Below are positions 40,614-40,684 of a stretch of 40,684 nucleotides of DNA, piece by piece. The DNA is from JAQVSH01 sp964451605 (GTDB lineage Bacteria > Bacteroidota > Bacteroidia > Bacteroidales > UBA4181), in NCBI GenBank assembly GCA_964451605.1, contig CAYVJA010000019.1, positions 1 to 40,684 on the forward strand, written 5' to 3'. The translations under genes and the position numbers were made by a program. A model generated the notes under the pieces. That model was not told where the DNA came from, ran no database searches, and saw only the letters and a program-made list of their open reading frames with translations. The stretch's first letter is position 1. Every line of letters starts with the position of its first letter.

Positions 40614-40684
40614 TTAACGTTTCGGGATGTATTGAACCCCATCGGCCTCAGGCACAGGGGGGCTGTAATCGGTTTCGTCGGGAT
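40614..40684 (-). CDS. 3' end of an unidentified gene (cut by window edge)
   Basis: An open frame runs from the window edge to TAA at 40614, giving a C-terminus PDETDYSPPVPEADGVQYIP plus KR. The tight 4-base spacing to the next start and the absence of stops in this frame support it as coding; the other two frames have stops or less coherent sequence. With 23 residues I cannot assign a family. Confidence 0.55.
   Translation of the reverse strand, partial: PDETDYSPPVPEADGVQYIPKR

Overview
The window is a piece of a Bacteroidales (phylum Bacteroidota) chromosome. Four signs support this. Most gene starts lack a Shine-Dalgarno sequence. The promoters carry the Bacteroidota -7 box TAnnTTTG, often with a TTTG-like -33 box 18 to 20 bases upstream. 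The ribosomal proteins L36, S14 and S4 are of the zinc-free type. The gene orders (murE-ftsI-ftsL-rsmH-mraZ, and rpsL-rpsG-fusA-rpsJ without tuf) are also typical. Four runs of exactly 10 N (11652-11661, 31660-31669, 32282-32291, 35192-35201) show a scaffolded draft, probably metagenomic. At least one join, inside rpsL, looks like two different genomes, so neighbourhood arguments should not be carried across 31660.

Layout. Positions 1-4341 (minus strand) hold the start of the division and cell wall (dcw) cluster: mraZ, rsmH, ftsL, ftsI and the 5' part of murE. A MraZ operator of four boxes at 10-base spacing lies upstream of mraZ. Diverging from it (plus strand, 4479-9250) are two acyltransferases that fit the glycine-lipid genes glsA and glsB, then the GTPase gene ychF, then a secreted protein of the PafA alkaline phosphatase family that has lost most catalytic residues. 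Positions 9254-13750 (minus) hold a secreted GH76 alpha-mannanase-like protein, a UbiD-family decarboxylase and enolase.

Positions 13881-32013 (minus) hold one long translation operon: rpsL, rpsG, fusA, rpsJ, rplC, rplD, rplW, rplB, rpsS, rplV, rpsC, rplP, rpmC, rpsQ, rplN, rplX, rplE, rpsN, rpsH, rplF, rplR, rpsE, rpmD, rplO, secY, map, infA, rpmJ, rpsM, rpsK, rpsD, rpoA, rplQ. It has one recognisable promoter before rpsL and a strong terminator after rplQ. It makes ribosomal subunits, the translocon, the RNA polymerase alpha subunit and two translation factors in one unit.

Positions 32014-40684 hold asnS-rpoN (plus), rdgB (minus), ilvE (plus), metK (minus), an NAD-dependent epimerase/reductase (minus), tRNA-Ser(CGA) with its own promoter and terminator, a START-like (SRPBCC) protein and the 3' end of another gene. 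This part carries a family of short modular intergenic repeats; one copy supplies the stop codon of the epimerase gene.

I found no defence, mobile, CRISPR or biosynthetic system that looks undescribed. Most of the window is conserved housekeeping. The points most worth a second look are the apparently inactive PafA-like protein, the MraZ operator, the repeat family, the glycine-lipid pair beside the dcw cluster, and the chimeric rpsL join.
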